A stretch of 64,000 nucleotides of DNA from Gari tellinella (GCA_922989275.2 OV277868.1:23157516-23221515); one strand, 5' to 3'. Positions 32,950-44,717 are shown, counted from the first letter of the stretch. Numbers and translations: made by a program. Notes: generated by a model not told the origin, from the letters alone.

Positions 32950-32984
32950 ACATGGTAATGTCATTCAGCTGATAGAAAGCAAGA

Positions 32985-32990
32985 AATAAA
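32985..32990 (+). promoter_or_regulatory. Polyadenylation signal AATAAA
   Basis: AATAAA lies 36 bases after the polycystin-like stop codon. Another AATAAA-like run overlaps the stop itself. A TTAA-1 element begins 15 bp further on. Confidence 0.55.
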
Positions 32991-33004
32991 GTAGATATGG
33001 ATGT

Positions 33005-33258
33005 TTAACCCATTGCCCCATAGCCTGTATCTTGTTTTGAAGACAGGTGACCACTTAAGCAGGTTGAAAGTAAAGCAGAATGCGCCTTAAGGCACATTCT
33101 GCTTTACTTTCAACCAGCTTTAAGCTACTATCTGCTGGAACATAGAAAATATGTCTTATAAAACATATTCATTGCTATATAAATTGGAACTATTTTCTTC
33201 AGTAGATGAATGAATTACATGCCTAAAAAGGGGTATATATGCAGGGGTAATGGGTTAA
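33005..33258 (+). mobile_element. TTAA-1 element
   Basis: TTAACCCATTGCCCCATAGC at left, GGGGTAATGGGTTAA at right. Core A hairpin at about 33056-33123. A right-half-only remnant follows at 33389-33491. Confidence 0.8.
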
Positions 33259-33674
33259 GAATGATTTTACAGTTGTTAAGACTTGGAAAGAAGCATTAAA
33301 AATAGAAAATGTTGACTATACCATATTTAAGAGTTTTAAACGTTCAAATATGAGCTTCTCATGCTAAAAACTCAGAATTTGTTTAATAAAGGAAATATTT
33401 CTTATGATACATATTTATGATGGTATAAATTGGAACTATTTTCTTTAGGGGAGGAATACATTAAAGGTGTACTTATGGGGTAATGGGTTAAATTTAGGTC
33501 AATACAACCAAAACTATTGTATTTTTATCTGGTGCGTTGCAGAACCAGATTACTTTTTTTTTTATATGAGAGAGTAGCATAAAATATCATGACACAAGTT
33601 ATAGCAACTGAAATTATTTGAATTTCCCATATTGTGGACATGTTCAAGATATTTTGGTACAGCCAAAATTACTC

Positions 33675-34119
33675 GGTCCGTCTAAAGACCCCAAATCTCC
33701 CCAAACCTATCCAAACCTCCCAAAACCACTTTTTAAAGCAAGTTTTTTTTATAATTCTAGCAGATTGTAGCTTAAAGCAGGCTGAAAGTAAAGCAGAATG
33801 CGCCTTAAAGCACATTCTGCTTTACTTTCAACCTGCTTTAAGAAAATACTTGTCTTCAAAACCAGGAACAGGCTATTAGGAAAGTGAGTTACTATTTAGA
33901 GGTAACTGTGTAAAGTGATCTTAAGTTTTGTTCGAATTGTTCCCCTTGAAAAGAAAAACATCGACTATTTAATATTAAATTAACATTTTTTCATTGTTTT
34001 AGCTTAAATTTGCCATTTATAAGCTCTTTTTGATTAGATATTAAGGAATTTAAGTGGTTTGGATTACTTTTAAGTGCTTTAGGCAGGTTTGGAGAGGTTT
34101 GGGGTCTTTAGACGGACCC
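33675..34119. mobile_element. Inverted-repeat element with GGTCCGTCTAAAGACCCC ends
   Basis: Left end GGTCCGTCTAAAGACCCC, right end its complement at about 34099-34117. The interior includes a core A hairpin with TTAA-1-like flanks (about 33750-33895). Confidence 0.65.
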
Positions 34120-34337
34120 AAAATTACTGTATTTGTTTCTGGTGCGTTGTAGAACCAAATGATGACATATTTTATATGAGAAAATGCGGATGACAGGCTG
34201 ATCTGCAATACAGTGCTCCTTCCCAACAACAACTCCCTCCTTACAACCACCCTTGCTGCAGTTCCCTTAATAGAACAATCAAGTCTAACGCTTTTACTGC
34301 TGTAATATGGTCTGCTTAAAGTTGTCATAAGCTGTTT

Positions 34338-35938
34338 TTAGCTCACCTGGCATGAAGTGCCAAGGTGAGCTATTGTGATCGCCCTGTGTCCGTCGTCCGT
34401 CCGTCCTCACAAAATGATAGATACGTTGCTAAAATTGACTAAAACAACCAGACACATAAGAGAAAAAAAATTAACCTGGCAGTTTCTTGTAACATTAACC
34501 TGGCCATTTCTTGTGACATTAACCTGGCAAGTTGTGGGACATAGGGTTAGGGGTAGGGTTAGCCGCCAGATCATTCTGTAACAAAGTTAGATTCCATTTG
34601 TGTGGCTTAACCACATAAATTTAACCACATAAAAGAGATAGAATAAAGAAGGAGATGGCCACTTAAATGAAGATTGTTGGTAAGTCCGTCCGTCGTCAAA
34701 CTTTTTGTTTAAAGATCTTCTTCTTGGAAACCTGGGCCAATTTCTTCAAAACTTCATAGGATTGTTCCTTGTAGGGTACTCTCTCAGATTCTTTCAAATA
34801 TAGATCATCCAATTGAAATTGTGGTTGCCATGGCAACCAATTGAAAAAACTTTAAAAATCTTCTTGTCAAATACTACTGGTCCGAATTGAAAATAATTTC
34901 ACCCATATGTGCCATTGGTGACCCTCTATCAGATTTCTTAAAATACTTTACCTATCTTAGAAAACATGGCTGCTAGTGGGTGGGAAAGATTTTCCTTATA
35001 TGACTATATAGTGAAAACTTTAAAAATCTTCTTGTCTGAAACTGCTGGTCCGATTTGAAAGTAATTTCACACAAATGATTCATGGGTGACCCTTTACCAG
35101 ATTTTTAAAAATAATTTTGATATCTAAAAAACATGGCCGCCAGTAGGTGGAGCCCATTTTTCTTATGTTACTGTATAGTAAAAACTTTAAAAATCTTCTT
35201 CTGTGAAACTACTGGTCCAAATTGAAATTTATTTCATATGATAAATGACCCATAGGTGATCCTCGACCAGATTTCTTAAAATAATTTTGATATCTACAAA
35301 AACATGACCGCCAGTGGGTGGGGCACGTTTTCCTTATGGTACTGTATGGTTAAAACTTTAAAAATCTTCTTCTGTGAAACTACTGGTCCAAATTGAAAAT
35401 AAGTGTAAACAAATGATCCATGGGTAACTCTCTACCAGAATTCTTAAAATAATTTTGATATCTAAAAAAACATGGCCGCCAGTGGGTGGGGCAAGTTTTC
35501 CTTATGTTACTGTATAGTAAAAACTTTAAAAATCTTCTTCTGTGAAACTACTGGTCCAAATTGAAAATAATTGTAAATAAATTATCCATTGATGACTTTC
35601 TACTAGATTTCTTAAATTAATTTTGTCATCTTTAAAAACATTGCCGCCAGTGGCAGGGGCAAGTTTTCCTTATATTTTTGTATAGAAAATCTTAAAAAAT
35701 CTTCTTCTGTGAAACTATTGGTCTGATTTAAAAATATTTTTACATAAGTAATGATGAGTGATATTTTGCCAGTTTTCTTCAAATAATCTTCCTAGTTCAA
35801 ACAACATGGCTGCCTGTGGGTGGGGTTAATATTTACCGGTTATGCGAAATAAGTGGAAATTTAATCATGACTGGTCCATTACAATGAGCGTAAACATTGG
35901 TACCAGGTGAGCCATTTAGGGCCCATGCGGCTCTTGTT
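34338..35938 (+). mobile_element. CTC-family element (~1.6 kb)
   Basis: Starts TTAGCTCACCTGGCATG and ends CAGGTGAGCCATTTAGGG then GGCTCTTGTT. The interior has about five diverged ~165-bp units around AAAACTTTAAAAATCTTCTT. No transposase is visible. Confidence 0.72.
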
Positions 35939-36063
35939 ATATTTAAGCATGTAACACTCATGTTTTAGACGCGAGGTCGTCGTTTTTTAACCATAACAAT
36001 CAACCCAGAGTCTTTTTAAATGTTGAGAATTAATGTTTAAAATCAACCCAGGGTTATAGTTAG

Positions 36064-36150
36064 CTCGCCTGTTTCAAAGAGAGAAATTACTTGAATCCAG
36101 ATTAGATGCCGCGTTATGCAGCATCTGATCTGGTTTCAGGCTGTTTCACT
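36064..36150. repeat. Core B hairpin
   Basis: Arms CTTGAATCCAGATTAGATGC and complement with centre GCCGCGTTATGCAGC. It lies between two CTC elements. Confidence 0.6.
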
Positions 36151-36162
36151 CGTTATGTTTTT

Positions 36163-36960
36163 TAGCTCACCTGAGCTACCTCAGGGTGAGCTTTTGCAAT
36201 ACAAATGTACTTGAATGTCCGGTGTCAACAATTTTAGTGTTTACACTCTAGAGGCCACAATATTTATCCAATCTTTCTCAAACTTGCTCAGATTGTATAT
36301 TACCATAAGGGTTCGGATGAGTTTATTTATGGTTGAAATCGGACCAATAGGTCAAGAGTAATCTACCTTTGAATTGCTGAAAATGCCATATTTAAGGGTG
36401 TTTACACTCTTGAGGCCGCAATTTTTATCCAACCTATTTCGAACTTGCTCAGATTGTATAAGACCATAAGAGTTCAGATGAGTTCGATTATGGTTGAAAT
36501 TGGACCAATAGTTATCTGTCCTTGAAATGCTAGAAAAGGCATCATTTCAGTATTGTTTAGGAACTAGTTATCTGCCCTTGATGTACTCTACTATACTAGA
36601 ATTATGAGGTTGTATTCCAAAATTGTTTACATGCTATACTACAAATGCTGAATGGATTTAGATTAACCCATTACCCCATAGCCTGTTTCTAAATTTGAAG
36701 ATTAGGAGGCTACTTAAGGCACATTCTGCTTTACTTTCAGCCTGCTTTAAGCTAGTCTTCTAGGATATAGAAAATATTTCATATTAGACATATTCATGAC
36801 TGTATAAATTTGAACTATTTTCTTCAGTGGAGGAATAAGTTTAAGGCGTAAAAAGGCGTATTTATGGGTTAATAGGTTAAAACGGATGAAACAGAAAGGT
36901 AAAGCTATCAAGCTTCAGTACAACAGGTGAGCGATATCAGGGCCTTCAGGCCCTCTTGTT
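36163..36960 (+). mobile_element. CTC-family element with nested TTAA-1
   Basis: Starts TTAGCTCACCTGAGC and ends AGGTGAGCGATATCAGGG then GGCCCTCTTGTT. It has two internal ~190-bp units, each with 'GAGGCCACAAT' or variant. Confidence 0.72.
36663..36880 (+). mobile_element. TTAA-1 element, core A half deleted
   Basis: TTAACCCATTACCCCATAGC at left, TATGGGTTAATAGGTTAA at right. Only the right arm of core A remains (ACATTCTGCTTTACTTTCAG). Confidence 0.72.
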
Positions 36961-37123
36961 TCTGTCAAAATGTCCAATGTGTGACAATTGTCTTGTTACG
37001 GGTACAGCGGCAAGGTTTGTTGTAAGGAGGGAGTCACTGTCAGCAGGGCCATTGTAGAGAGGGAGCACTGTAATATATATAATTGTTGTTAAGAGTTATG
37101 TGGTTATCATACGTTCAGCCTCT

Positions 37124-37367
37124 GGGGCCCGTTTCATAAAGCTTCTTACGACAAAAGTTGTCGTAAGTCAGATCATAAAAAATCTCGATTATTATTTATT
37201 TCTCCATCTAATCCTGTCTTGTGACATCTTTTTGGAATCGTCTTGAAATGACGATTCCAAAAAGATGTCACAAGACAGGATTATATGGAGAAATCAGAAA
37301 TTAAATGTATCTTAAAGTTTTGACTTACGACAACATTTGTCGTAAGATTTTTTATGAAACGGGCCCC
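37124..37367. mobile_element. Palindromic element with GGGGCCCGTTTCATAAA ends
   Basis: Nearly its whole length is an inverted repeat: GGGGCCCGTTTCATAAAGC at left, complement at right. Sub-terminal repeats read CTTACGACAAAAGTTGTCG and the centre is GACGATTCC. End motifs of this kind recur in marine invertebrate genomes, from memory. Confidence 0.78.
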
Positions 37368-37462
37368 AGGTTCATATAAATGGTTCCGAGTTATATTGGT
37401 ATTTGATATCCAGCTATGTTTGATAAGTTGGACAGCAGGGTCCATACTGTTATATTGTCATG

Positions 37463-37643
37463 TACAGTAAAACTATCTATTACGACCAAAAAATTGTGTT
37501 AATTATTAGATGTTTAGGACAGGTGACTGCTTAAAGCAAGGTGACAGTAAACATTAAACTATTTTAGGAGCTTTCTATTTTACTGTTACCTTGCTTTAAG
37601 GTGTCACATGTCTTTATGTTGGTAATAGAGATGTTTTACTGTA
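37463..37643. mobile_element. TA-2 element
   Basis: CAGTAAAACTATCTATTACG at left, GTAATAGAGATGTTTTACTG at right. Shortened core hairpin (AAAGCAAGGTGACAGTAAAC). Confidence 0.75.
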
Positions 37644-37855
37644 TATTACATGTATGTTATAAATTCATTATATCATGTAACAAGAAATGTATCTTATGTT
37701 TACGTTCTTAATAAAAAATGTTAATTTTGTATGGATATATTTTATCACTCAACCCCCCTCCAAACTGAATCTAAAACAAACTGTAGACAATGAAAGGTGA
37801 TACTGCCACACTGAACGAGTTAGTCTATTGAACCCTTGTGACGCACCCCTTTCCT

Positions 37856-38020
37856 TTAACCCTTTGAACCCTAGTCCCGCATATAGGCGTCTTTTCAAAC
37901 AGTGTACATGTGAATAGTACACTTGTCCTGTGCAAACAGTGAAGGCCCAGATCAGAGGGCTCCCAAAGGAGCCCTTTGATCAGGGTCTTCACTGTCTGTC
38001 AGTAATGCCAAAATTGACAT
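37856..38020 (+). mobile_element. TTAA-2 element, right end replaced by satellite
   Basis: TTAACCCTTTGAACCCTAGT and the full core B hairpin (about 37931-37998) are intact. The sequence passes from 'AATGCCAAAATTGACATT' straight into the 59-bp array. Confidence 0.75.
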
Positions 38021-39645
38021 TTAAAAGATACATAGGCAAACAGTATAGACCCCGATCAGACGCCACATTATGCAGTCATATAAAAGATACATAGGCAAAC
38101 AGTATAGACCCCGATCAGACGCCACATTATGCAGTCATATAAAAGATACATAGGCAAACAGTATAGACCCCGATCAGACGCCACATTATGCAGTCATATT
38201 AAAGATACATAGGCAAACAGTATAGACTCCGATCAGACGCCACATTATGCAGTCATATAAAAGATACATAGGCAAACAGTATAGACCCCGATCAGACGCC
38301 ACATTATGCAGTCATATAAAAGATACATAGGCAAACAGAATAGACCCAGATCAGACGCCACATTATGCAGTCATATAAAAGATACATAGGCAAACAGTGT
38401 AGACTCCGATCAGACGCCGCATTATGCAGTCATATAAAAGATACATAGGCAAACAGTGTAGACTCCGATCAGACGCCGCATTATGCAGTCATATAAAAGA
38501 TACATAGGCAAACAGTATAGACTCCGATCAGACGCCGCATTATGCAGTCATATAAGAGATACATAGGCAAACAGTATAGACTCCGATCAGACGCCACATT
38601 ATGCAGTCATATAAAAGATACATAGGCAAACAGTATAGACTCCGATCAGACGCCACATTATGCAGTCATATAAAAGATACATAGGCAAACAGTATAGACT
38701 CCGATCAGACGCCGCATTATGCAGTCATATAAAAGATACATAGGCAAACATTATAGACTCCGATCAGACGCCGCATTATGCAGTCATATAAAAGATACAT
38801 AGGCAAACAGTATAGACTCCGATCAGACGCCGCATTATGCAGTCATATAAAAGATACATAGGCAAACAGTGTAGACTCCGATCAGACGCCGCATTATGCA
38901 GTCATATTAAAGATACATAGGCAAACAGTGTAGACTCCGATCAGACGCCACATTATGCAGTCATATAAAAGATACATAGGCAAACAGTGTAGACTCCGAT
39001 CAGACGCCACATTATGCAGTCATATAAAAGATACATAGTCAAACAGTATAGACTCCGATCAGACGCCACATTATGCAGTCATATAAAAGATACATAGGCA
39101 AACCGTATAGACTCCGATCAGACGCCGCATTATGCAGTCATATAAAAGATACATAGGCAAACAGTATAGACTCCGATCAGACGCTACATTATGGAGTCAT
39201 ATAAAAGATACATAGGCAAACAGTATAGACTCCGATCAGACGCCACATTATGGAGTCATATAAAAGATACATAGGCAAACAGTATAGACTCCGATCAGAC
39301 GCCACATTATGCAGTCATATAAAAGATACATAGGCAAACAGTGTAGACTCCGATCAGACGCCACATTATGCAGTCATATAAAAGATACATAGGCAAACAG
39401 TATAGACTCCGATCAGACGCCACATTATGCAGTCATATAAAAGATACATAGGCAAACAGTATAGACTCCGATCAGACGCCGCATTATGCAGTCATATAAA
39501 GGATACATAGGCAAACAGTATAGACTCCGATCAGACGCCACATTATGCAGTCATATAAAAGATACATAGTCAAACAGTATAGACTCCGATCAGACGCCAC
39601 ATTATGCGGCGTCTGATCAGAGTCTATACTGTTTGCTGATAGGAA
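38021..39645 (+). repeat. 59-bp satellite made of one core B hairpin arm (~27 units)
   Basis: Unit is about CATAGGCAAACAGTATAGAC + TCCGATCAGACGCC + ACATTATGCAGTCATATAAA + AGATA. Units are 95% or more alike by eye, with no spacers. The last unit reads through into the complementary arm (GGCGTCTGATCAGAGTCTAT then ACTGTTTGC), closing a palindrome. Confidence 0.93.
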
Positions 39646-39939
39646 TTTCAATATTGGAAAAAATGAAACTTTAGACCAGGCACCGGTTGGATTTGTTTGT
39701 TAACCCCGGTTTCTGCCATCTATTGGCTAATTGGACGCACACGTTAGAGTTGAGTAGAAACTGGATAGTTTCATTTGAAATTGTAGACAGTCTAGATCCA
39801 GACGAGACGTCGAGTGATCCACTTTTTGATACATGTACTAGGATGTTAAAACAATGAGCACATTACTTTACACTGGGAATTGCTGGTAGACGTCAGGCAG
39901 ACAGTCAGCAGCGTTTTCAGAGACATTGGCGTAATAATA

Positions 39940-40107
39940 CAGGGCTGCCATAAGTTGATATGAAAAATCCTAAGATTTCCAAATTTGCATTTTTCAAGTG
40001 CGATTTTACGAATCATACCTTTACCACATCGCCTGTTTCTAGTTTTGTTGACATGTGGCTGCTTAAAGCAGACTGGACGTAAAGCAGAATGCGCCTTAAA
40101 CTACCAT
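39940..40107. mobile_element. GCC-family element, truncated at the exon copy
   Basis: Starts CAGGGCTGCCATAAGTTGAT, reaches the left arm of core A (GCAGAATGCGCCTTAA) and stops within a few bases of the exon 23 copy. 39646-39939 is unassigned sequence. Confidence 0.6.
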
Positions 40108-40111
40108 CTGT

Positions 40112-40338
40112 CACTGTTTGTTCCACTCTTTACTGCCAGAGTTCCAAGACTTTGGTGACGCCCTGATGACTAACATTGGTATCATACTGAGAGAAGTAGA
40201 CTTTGCATGTATACAGGACTCAAGTCCAGTGCTAGGGCCGTTGTTTGTATTGTTGCTTACAGTGACTGTCTCGTACTGTTTGATGTCTTTGTCAGCAGCC
40301 ATTCTTATTGTAGGGAGACTTGAAATGAAGATAAGCTA
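40112..40338 (+). pseudogene. Displaced copy of polycystin-like last exon 3' part
   Basis: Matches 32721-32940 closely, from CTGTTTGTTCCACTC to the stop. It reads without frameshift: CLFHSLLPEFQDFGDALMTN, then REVDFACIQDSSPVLGPLFV, then a changed tail VGRLEMKIS and stop. It covers the pore-helix region and TM11 only. There is no upstream coding match or acceptor with preceding exon sequence; a GCC element abuts it. Either a fragment from a partial tandem duplication of the gene, or the relic last exon of a lost paralogue. The lack of stops suggests it is fairly young. Confidence 0.85.
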
Positions 40339-40352
40339 AGGTGGAACTTGGG

Positions 40353-40519
40353 TTAAGCGGTCACTTAACACATTCAACCCTAGCGACGAGTAAAGTCGTC
40401 ATTTACAAAAAGTGTACCTGTGAGGATTACACTTGTCCTTAGATGTAAACAGTGTAGACCCTGATCAGAGGGCTCCTGTTTGTAAAGCATAAGTACACTC
40501 CTCACTAGGATTCAATGGC
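40353..40519 (+). repeat. TTAA-2 variant remnant
   Basis: Starts TTAACACATTCAACCCTAGC, contains one core B arm (GTGTAGACCCTGATCAGA) and lacks the second arm. It ends in TCACTAGGATTCAATGG. Confidence 0.6.
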
Positions 40520-40771
40520 TTAACCCATTACCCCATAGCCTGTTTCTAGTTGTTTTTTAGGATAGATGACCACTTAAAGCAGGTGGAAAGTAAAGCAGAA
40601 TGTGCCTTAAGGCACATTCTGCTTTACTTTCAGCCTTTTTTAAGCTAACATCTGCTATGATATAGAAATATTTCTTATGGTATATATTTTTGAAGGTATT
40701 ATTTGGAACTATTTTCTTCAGCAGGAATAAAAAAAGGCGTAAAAAGGTGTATTTATGGGGTAACAGGTTAA
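40520..40771 (+). mobile_element. TTAA-1 element
   Basis: TTAACCCATTACCCCATAGC at left, TATGGGGTAACAGGTTAA at right. Core A hairpin at about 40574-40640. Confidence 0.8.
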
Positions 40772-41384
40772 AGACTAATAGACAATGTTGACAGATACAA
40801 GAAAGAATCATGATTGAAAAAGCGTTTAATAGTAAATTAACTCAGTGAACCCTAGCAACGAGTATAGTCTCATCCTTTACAGTGTACCTATATATAATAA
40901 AATTGTCCTATGCAAGCAGTGTAGACCCTGATCCTTAAAGAGGGTTGAAATATCAATTTTAGTAATAGTCAAATTTAATTTTCAATGAAATTTTTGGCCC
41001 AGGTTTATTATGTCGTGTTGTTACTGAAATTCTTTAAATTTTGCAGCATGGATTAAAACCAGCAGAAATTGTGCACTTGCTATTGTGGTTATGATTTGTT
41101 ACTTTGAATTATCTCCCTTTTCATAATTTTAACAAAAACAGTATTTTCATTCTTTATCATGATTTTGGGTGTATTTTATTTCTCAAAGCATTTGTATACA
41201 TTATACTTATAACCCTATCTCTGTGTCAACTATGGTGGTGGCCCTTACGAAAAAAGTTTATATGTCACATAAATGGCATATATGTGACATAGTCTCTTCA
41301 CATGTATGCCACATATTCTTATTTTAAATGCAAATGAGATCTATGTCCCAGATATGTAACATCTATGGATCAAAATACATAGAA
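40772..41384. other. No recognised feature
   Basis: A TTAA-2 variant remnant (about 40838-40945, with AGTGTAGACCCTGATC) is followed by AT-rich unique-looking sequence. A 62-codon ORF at 41104 has no family signature. Confidence 0.3.
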
Positions 41385-41482
41385 CTCACTAATACAAGTG
41401 ACATAGAACTCACTAATACAAGTGACATAGAACTCACATACAAGTGACATAGAACTCACATACAAGTGACATAGAACTCACG
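41385..41482 (+). repeat. Short tandem repeat ACATAGAACTCAC
   Basis: Five units of 19-24 bp: AGTGACATAGAACTCAC plus TAATACA or ATACA. An early length change is fixed within the array. Confidence 0.85.
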
Positions 41483-41599
41483 TAGAACTATTTTTATGAA
41501 CATTTTATGTTACACCTGCATTACATTGTCTGTATTTTTTTCATGCCAAAATGCCTGCTTCAAATATGTTGTTTGCAGAAAAAATAAAAAACAAGTTTT

Positions 41600-41748
41600 A
41601 ATGTGTTTTGTTAACTGAAGAAAAGTTGTATATGAGTGATAAACAGTTTGGATCCAGATCAGACGTTGTGTTGCTCAGTGTGTGATCTGGATCCAAACTG
41701 TTTACAAATGTTAGCTGAGTAAGTAGCGCTTATCGTGATAAGGATTAA
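41600..41748 (+). mobile_element. TTAA-3 element (right part)
   Basis: Core B hairpin at about 41642-41703 (AAACAGTTTGGATCCAGATC), right end TATCGTGATAAGGATTAA. The left end is not clear. Confidence 0.55.
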
Positions 41749-41958
41749 CCCTTATCATGCTGAGCGCGACCTGACTGAAATTTGCAAACAGTTTAGATCC
41801 AGACCAGACGCCACGTAATGCGGCTTCTGATTTGGATCTAAACTGTTTGACATGCACATTGAACTTTTCTATAGTTCAAAAACATATAAAATCTGGTGTT
41901 TTTTTTTAACCAAACGATATATTTGAAGCAGACGACAATTCAGCGTGATAAGGATTAA
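41745..41958 (+). mobile_element. TTAA-3 element
   Basis: TTAACCCTTATCATGCTGAG at left, CAGCGTGATAAGGATTAA at right. Core B hairpin at about 41783-41850. It shares its left TTAA with the previous element. Confidence 0.75.
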
Positions 41959-42139
41959 ATCATCTTCTGTTGTGTGTGTATTGTATACATGTTCATTTAC
42001 CATTTTATGTTATGATGGAATAAATTATTTCAAATATGATCATTGTTTGTCGTTATTTAAGCTCAAGTCATAACAAGCCGTGTTCATGTGAAGAGATGAG
42101 CAGTTTTACAACAGCTACCCAATTCTTTCATAGGAATGC

Positions 42140-42540
42140 CGTTTAATGCCTTAACCTGTTACTCTAATATATAAATACAATTTACACCTTTTTACGCCTT
42201 CAATTCATTCCTTTACAAACATAATTCCACTGTAGAATATGTACCATACAAAATAGTTTTATATCCTAGCAGATGGTAGCATAAAGCAGGCTGAAAGTAA
42301 AACACCATGTAAGTTAAGGCACTCTAACTGCTTCAAGTGGTCATCTGTCTTCTCCTCCACTGAAGAAAATAGTTCCACTTTTAAATAGATCTATACAGTA
42401 ATGAATATACACCAGCAGAAATATCTAAGCAGATAGTAGCATAAAGCAGGCTGAAAGTAACGCAGAATGTACATGAAGGCACATTCTGCTTTACTTTGAA
42501 CATGCTTAAGTGTTCACCTGTCTACAGACGGGCCTAAGTA
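42140..42540. repeat. Two decayed TTAA-1 copies
   Basis: Recognisable 'TCCTCCACTGAAGAAAATAG' spacer and broken core A arms near 42290-42345 and 42446-42512. Termini are eroded. Confidence 0.55.
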
Positions 42541-42738
42541 AACTGTTGACTGATAAGGGTCTGCACTACTTTCTGTTACTGTTTGCACGTACCTTTTGGA
42601 CAAATTACTGAGTAATAAAACCAATGACTTCAATTTTAATGACAATTAAGGTGCAAATATATACAGGGTGTCCCAAGTTTTAGAATTTTACGGACGATGA
42701 TAAAACTTAGTCAAGAAAGGGTTAAAAATGATATGGCT

Positions 42739-43021
42739 TTAACCCATTACTCCATAGATACACATTTCACACATTAAATGTATTCCTCCACTGAAGAAAA
42801 TAGTTCCAATATATACAGTCGTGAATGTTTTCTATATCCTGGAAGATGGTAGCTTAAAGCAAGCTGATAGTAAAGAATATACCTTAAGGCACATTCTGCT
42901 TTGCTTTCAGCTACTATCTGATAAGATATAGACAATATGTCTCGTGATACATATTCATGAATGTATAAATTGGAACTGTTTTCAAAAGTTCAAGAAAACA
43001 TATTTATATAGGAAAAGGTTA
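42739..43021 (-). mobile_element. TTAA-1 element, rearranged core
   Basis: TTAACCCATTACTCCATAGA at left, AGGAAAAGGTTAA at right. Spacer sequence occurs on both sides of a shortened core, so it may be a fold-back of two left halves. Confidence 0.55.
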
Positions 43022-43360
43022 ATTAACAAGACTAGGGTTGATAAAAAAAAATAGGACAACATCTATAACAATAATCATCATTTTATAATAACATGTTCAG
43101 TTCTTGAGACAGCTTTGTAACTCTAGCAAGTATCTTCTTTTGATCAACTTCCCGCTAAGGTTCTCCAAATCTCTGCACGAACTTGTCTGGATGCCTTGTC
43201 CCCTTTGTAGTTTCAATTGTACAAATATTCCCTTGTAGCATATCTCGCCCTAACCCTCTGTGCTACAGTTTTCCTTTACCCAATAGCCAGTCTCTAGTGT
43301 TGAAGATAGGTGACTGCTAACAGCATTGAAAGTAAAGCAGAAAATTCAGACTTGCGTAAT
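43022..43360. other. No recognised feature
   Basis: AT-rich, with one weak TTAA-1-like stretch near 43270-43345 (CCCAATAGCCAGTCTC, GAAAGTAAAGCAGAAA). Confidence 0.3.
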
Positions 43361-43602
43361 TCTTTCATCAGTAAGTAACTATTTTGTGTTATTATGTTCC
43401 CTTGTGGATCCTTGTAGTTGCCAAACATGAACCAGTCAACTTTGAATTATGGGTAATCTAATAATTACTGGTCTAAAAATAGCAAACAGTGTATACCCAG
43501 ATCAGAGGGCTCCTATATGGGAGCCCTCTGATCTGGGTCTACAATGTTTGAAAATGTATTTGAGTATATGTTTAAAAGATTCATGGTGTTGGAAGAGTTG
43601 AT
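43360..43602 (+). mobile_element. TTAA-2 variant element
   Basis: Starts near TTCTTTCATCAGTAAGTAAC and ends GGTGTTGGAAGAGTT. Core B hairpin at about 43483-43552 with centre GGGCTCCTATATGGGAGCCC. Confidence 0.65.
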
Positions 43603-43767
43603 AACATATACTACCACACTGACCATGGAGCTTTCCCTTTTTTCCACAAGTCGACGAAGCAGTTCACGACAGGATTCGTCAGCTTGGTTTCTGGTATCTA
43701 GAAGCTTGGGAAACTTTTGTATAGAGGGTAGAATTATGTCAGTGCAGCCTGAAGAGAAACCACAACG

Positions 43768-44702
43768 AGAGCACCGCAAACGGTACAGTATACGCCCACT
43801 GGCAAAGAAATATATAGTTGTATCAAAATCTATTCTAATTTGTAGACACTAAATAGAGCTTTGAGAGCATAAACAATACTGAAATAAAGCCCCTTTTTTT
43901 AGCATATCTGAGTACACCAAGGGCAGATAACTCATCACTATGATCCGATTTCAATAATAATCAACCCTTTTATGAACTTATACTTCTATAATTATACTGT
44001 GGGCAAATATAATCAAAATGAATTCAAAACTGTAGTTGCTAAGTGTGTTAACACTGTCAAATAAGCCTTTTATAGCATATTTGAGTAAATCAAGGGCATA
44101 TAACTCTGTAACGAAAATCAAATACATCTCAAACTTGACTCAGCTTCATATCTTGATGCATAAAACATTTGTGTGAAGTTTCATTAATATCCCTCCAATG
44201 TTTTTCCTAGAAAACTCCGGACAAACTTTTTTTAGCATATTTTGAGTACATCAAGGATAGATAACTCTAACGAAAACTCAAATAAACCTCATACTCAACT
44301 CAGCTTTAGATCTTTATGCATATAATATTTGTGTGAAGTTTCATTAATACCCCTCTAATGGTTTTTCTAGAAAACTCCAGACAAGCTTTTTTATACCATA
44401 TTTGAGTACATCAAGGGCAGATAACTCTGAAAGGAAAATTTGAGGGAGCCTCAAACTCGACTCAGGTTCAGATCTTTATGCATTTAACATTTGTGTGAAG
44501 TTTCATATATATCCCTCCAATAGTTTTCCTAGAAAACTCCGGACAAACTTTTTTTAGCATATTTTGAGTACATTTGTGTGAAGTTTCATTAATATCCATC
44601 CAATAGTTTTCCGGAAAAACACCGGACAAACAAAATGTTGACGGACGAACGGACGTTTTCACGAACGGACGGACAGGGCCACGTCAATATGCGTATAAAA
44701 AT
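43768..44702 (-). mobile_element. Dispersed element (AACGAGAGCACCGC end), reverse oriented
   Basis: Left end ACGAGAGCACCGCAAACGGT, right end GACAGGGCCACGTCAATATG. The interior has four diverged ~190-bp units with 'CATATTTGAGTACATCAAGG' and 'TTGTGTGAAGTTTCATTAAT'. Confidence 0.65.
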
Positions 44703-44717
44703 GGAGGATAGCAGTTA

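Noticed and set aside
38021..39645. CRISPR-like array
   Set aside because: The 59-bp units are contiguous copies with no variable spacers, and the setting is a metazoan intergenic region. It is a satellite.
43513..43779. Minus-strand ORF containing IQKFPKLLDTRNQADESCRE
   Set aside because: The composition looks protein-like, but it starts inside one dispersed element, ends inside a TTAA-2 hairpin and has no partner exon. I could not name a family; a database search of residues encoded at 43605-43755 would decide.
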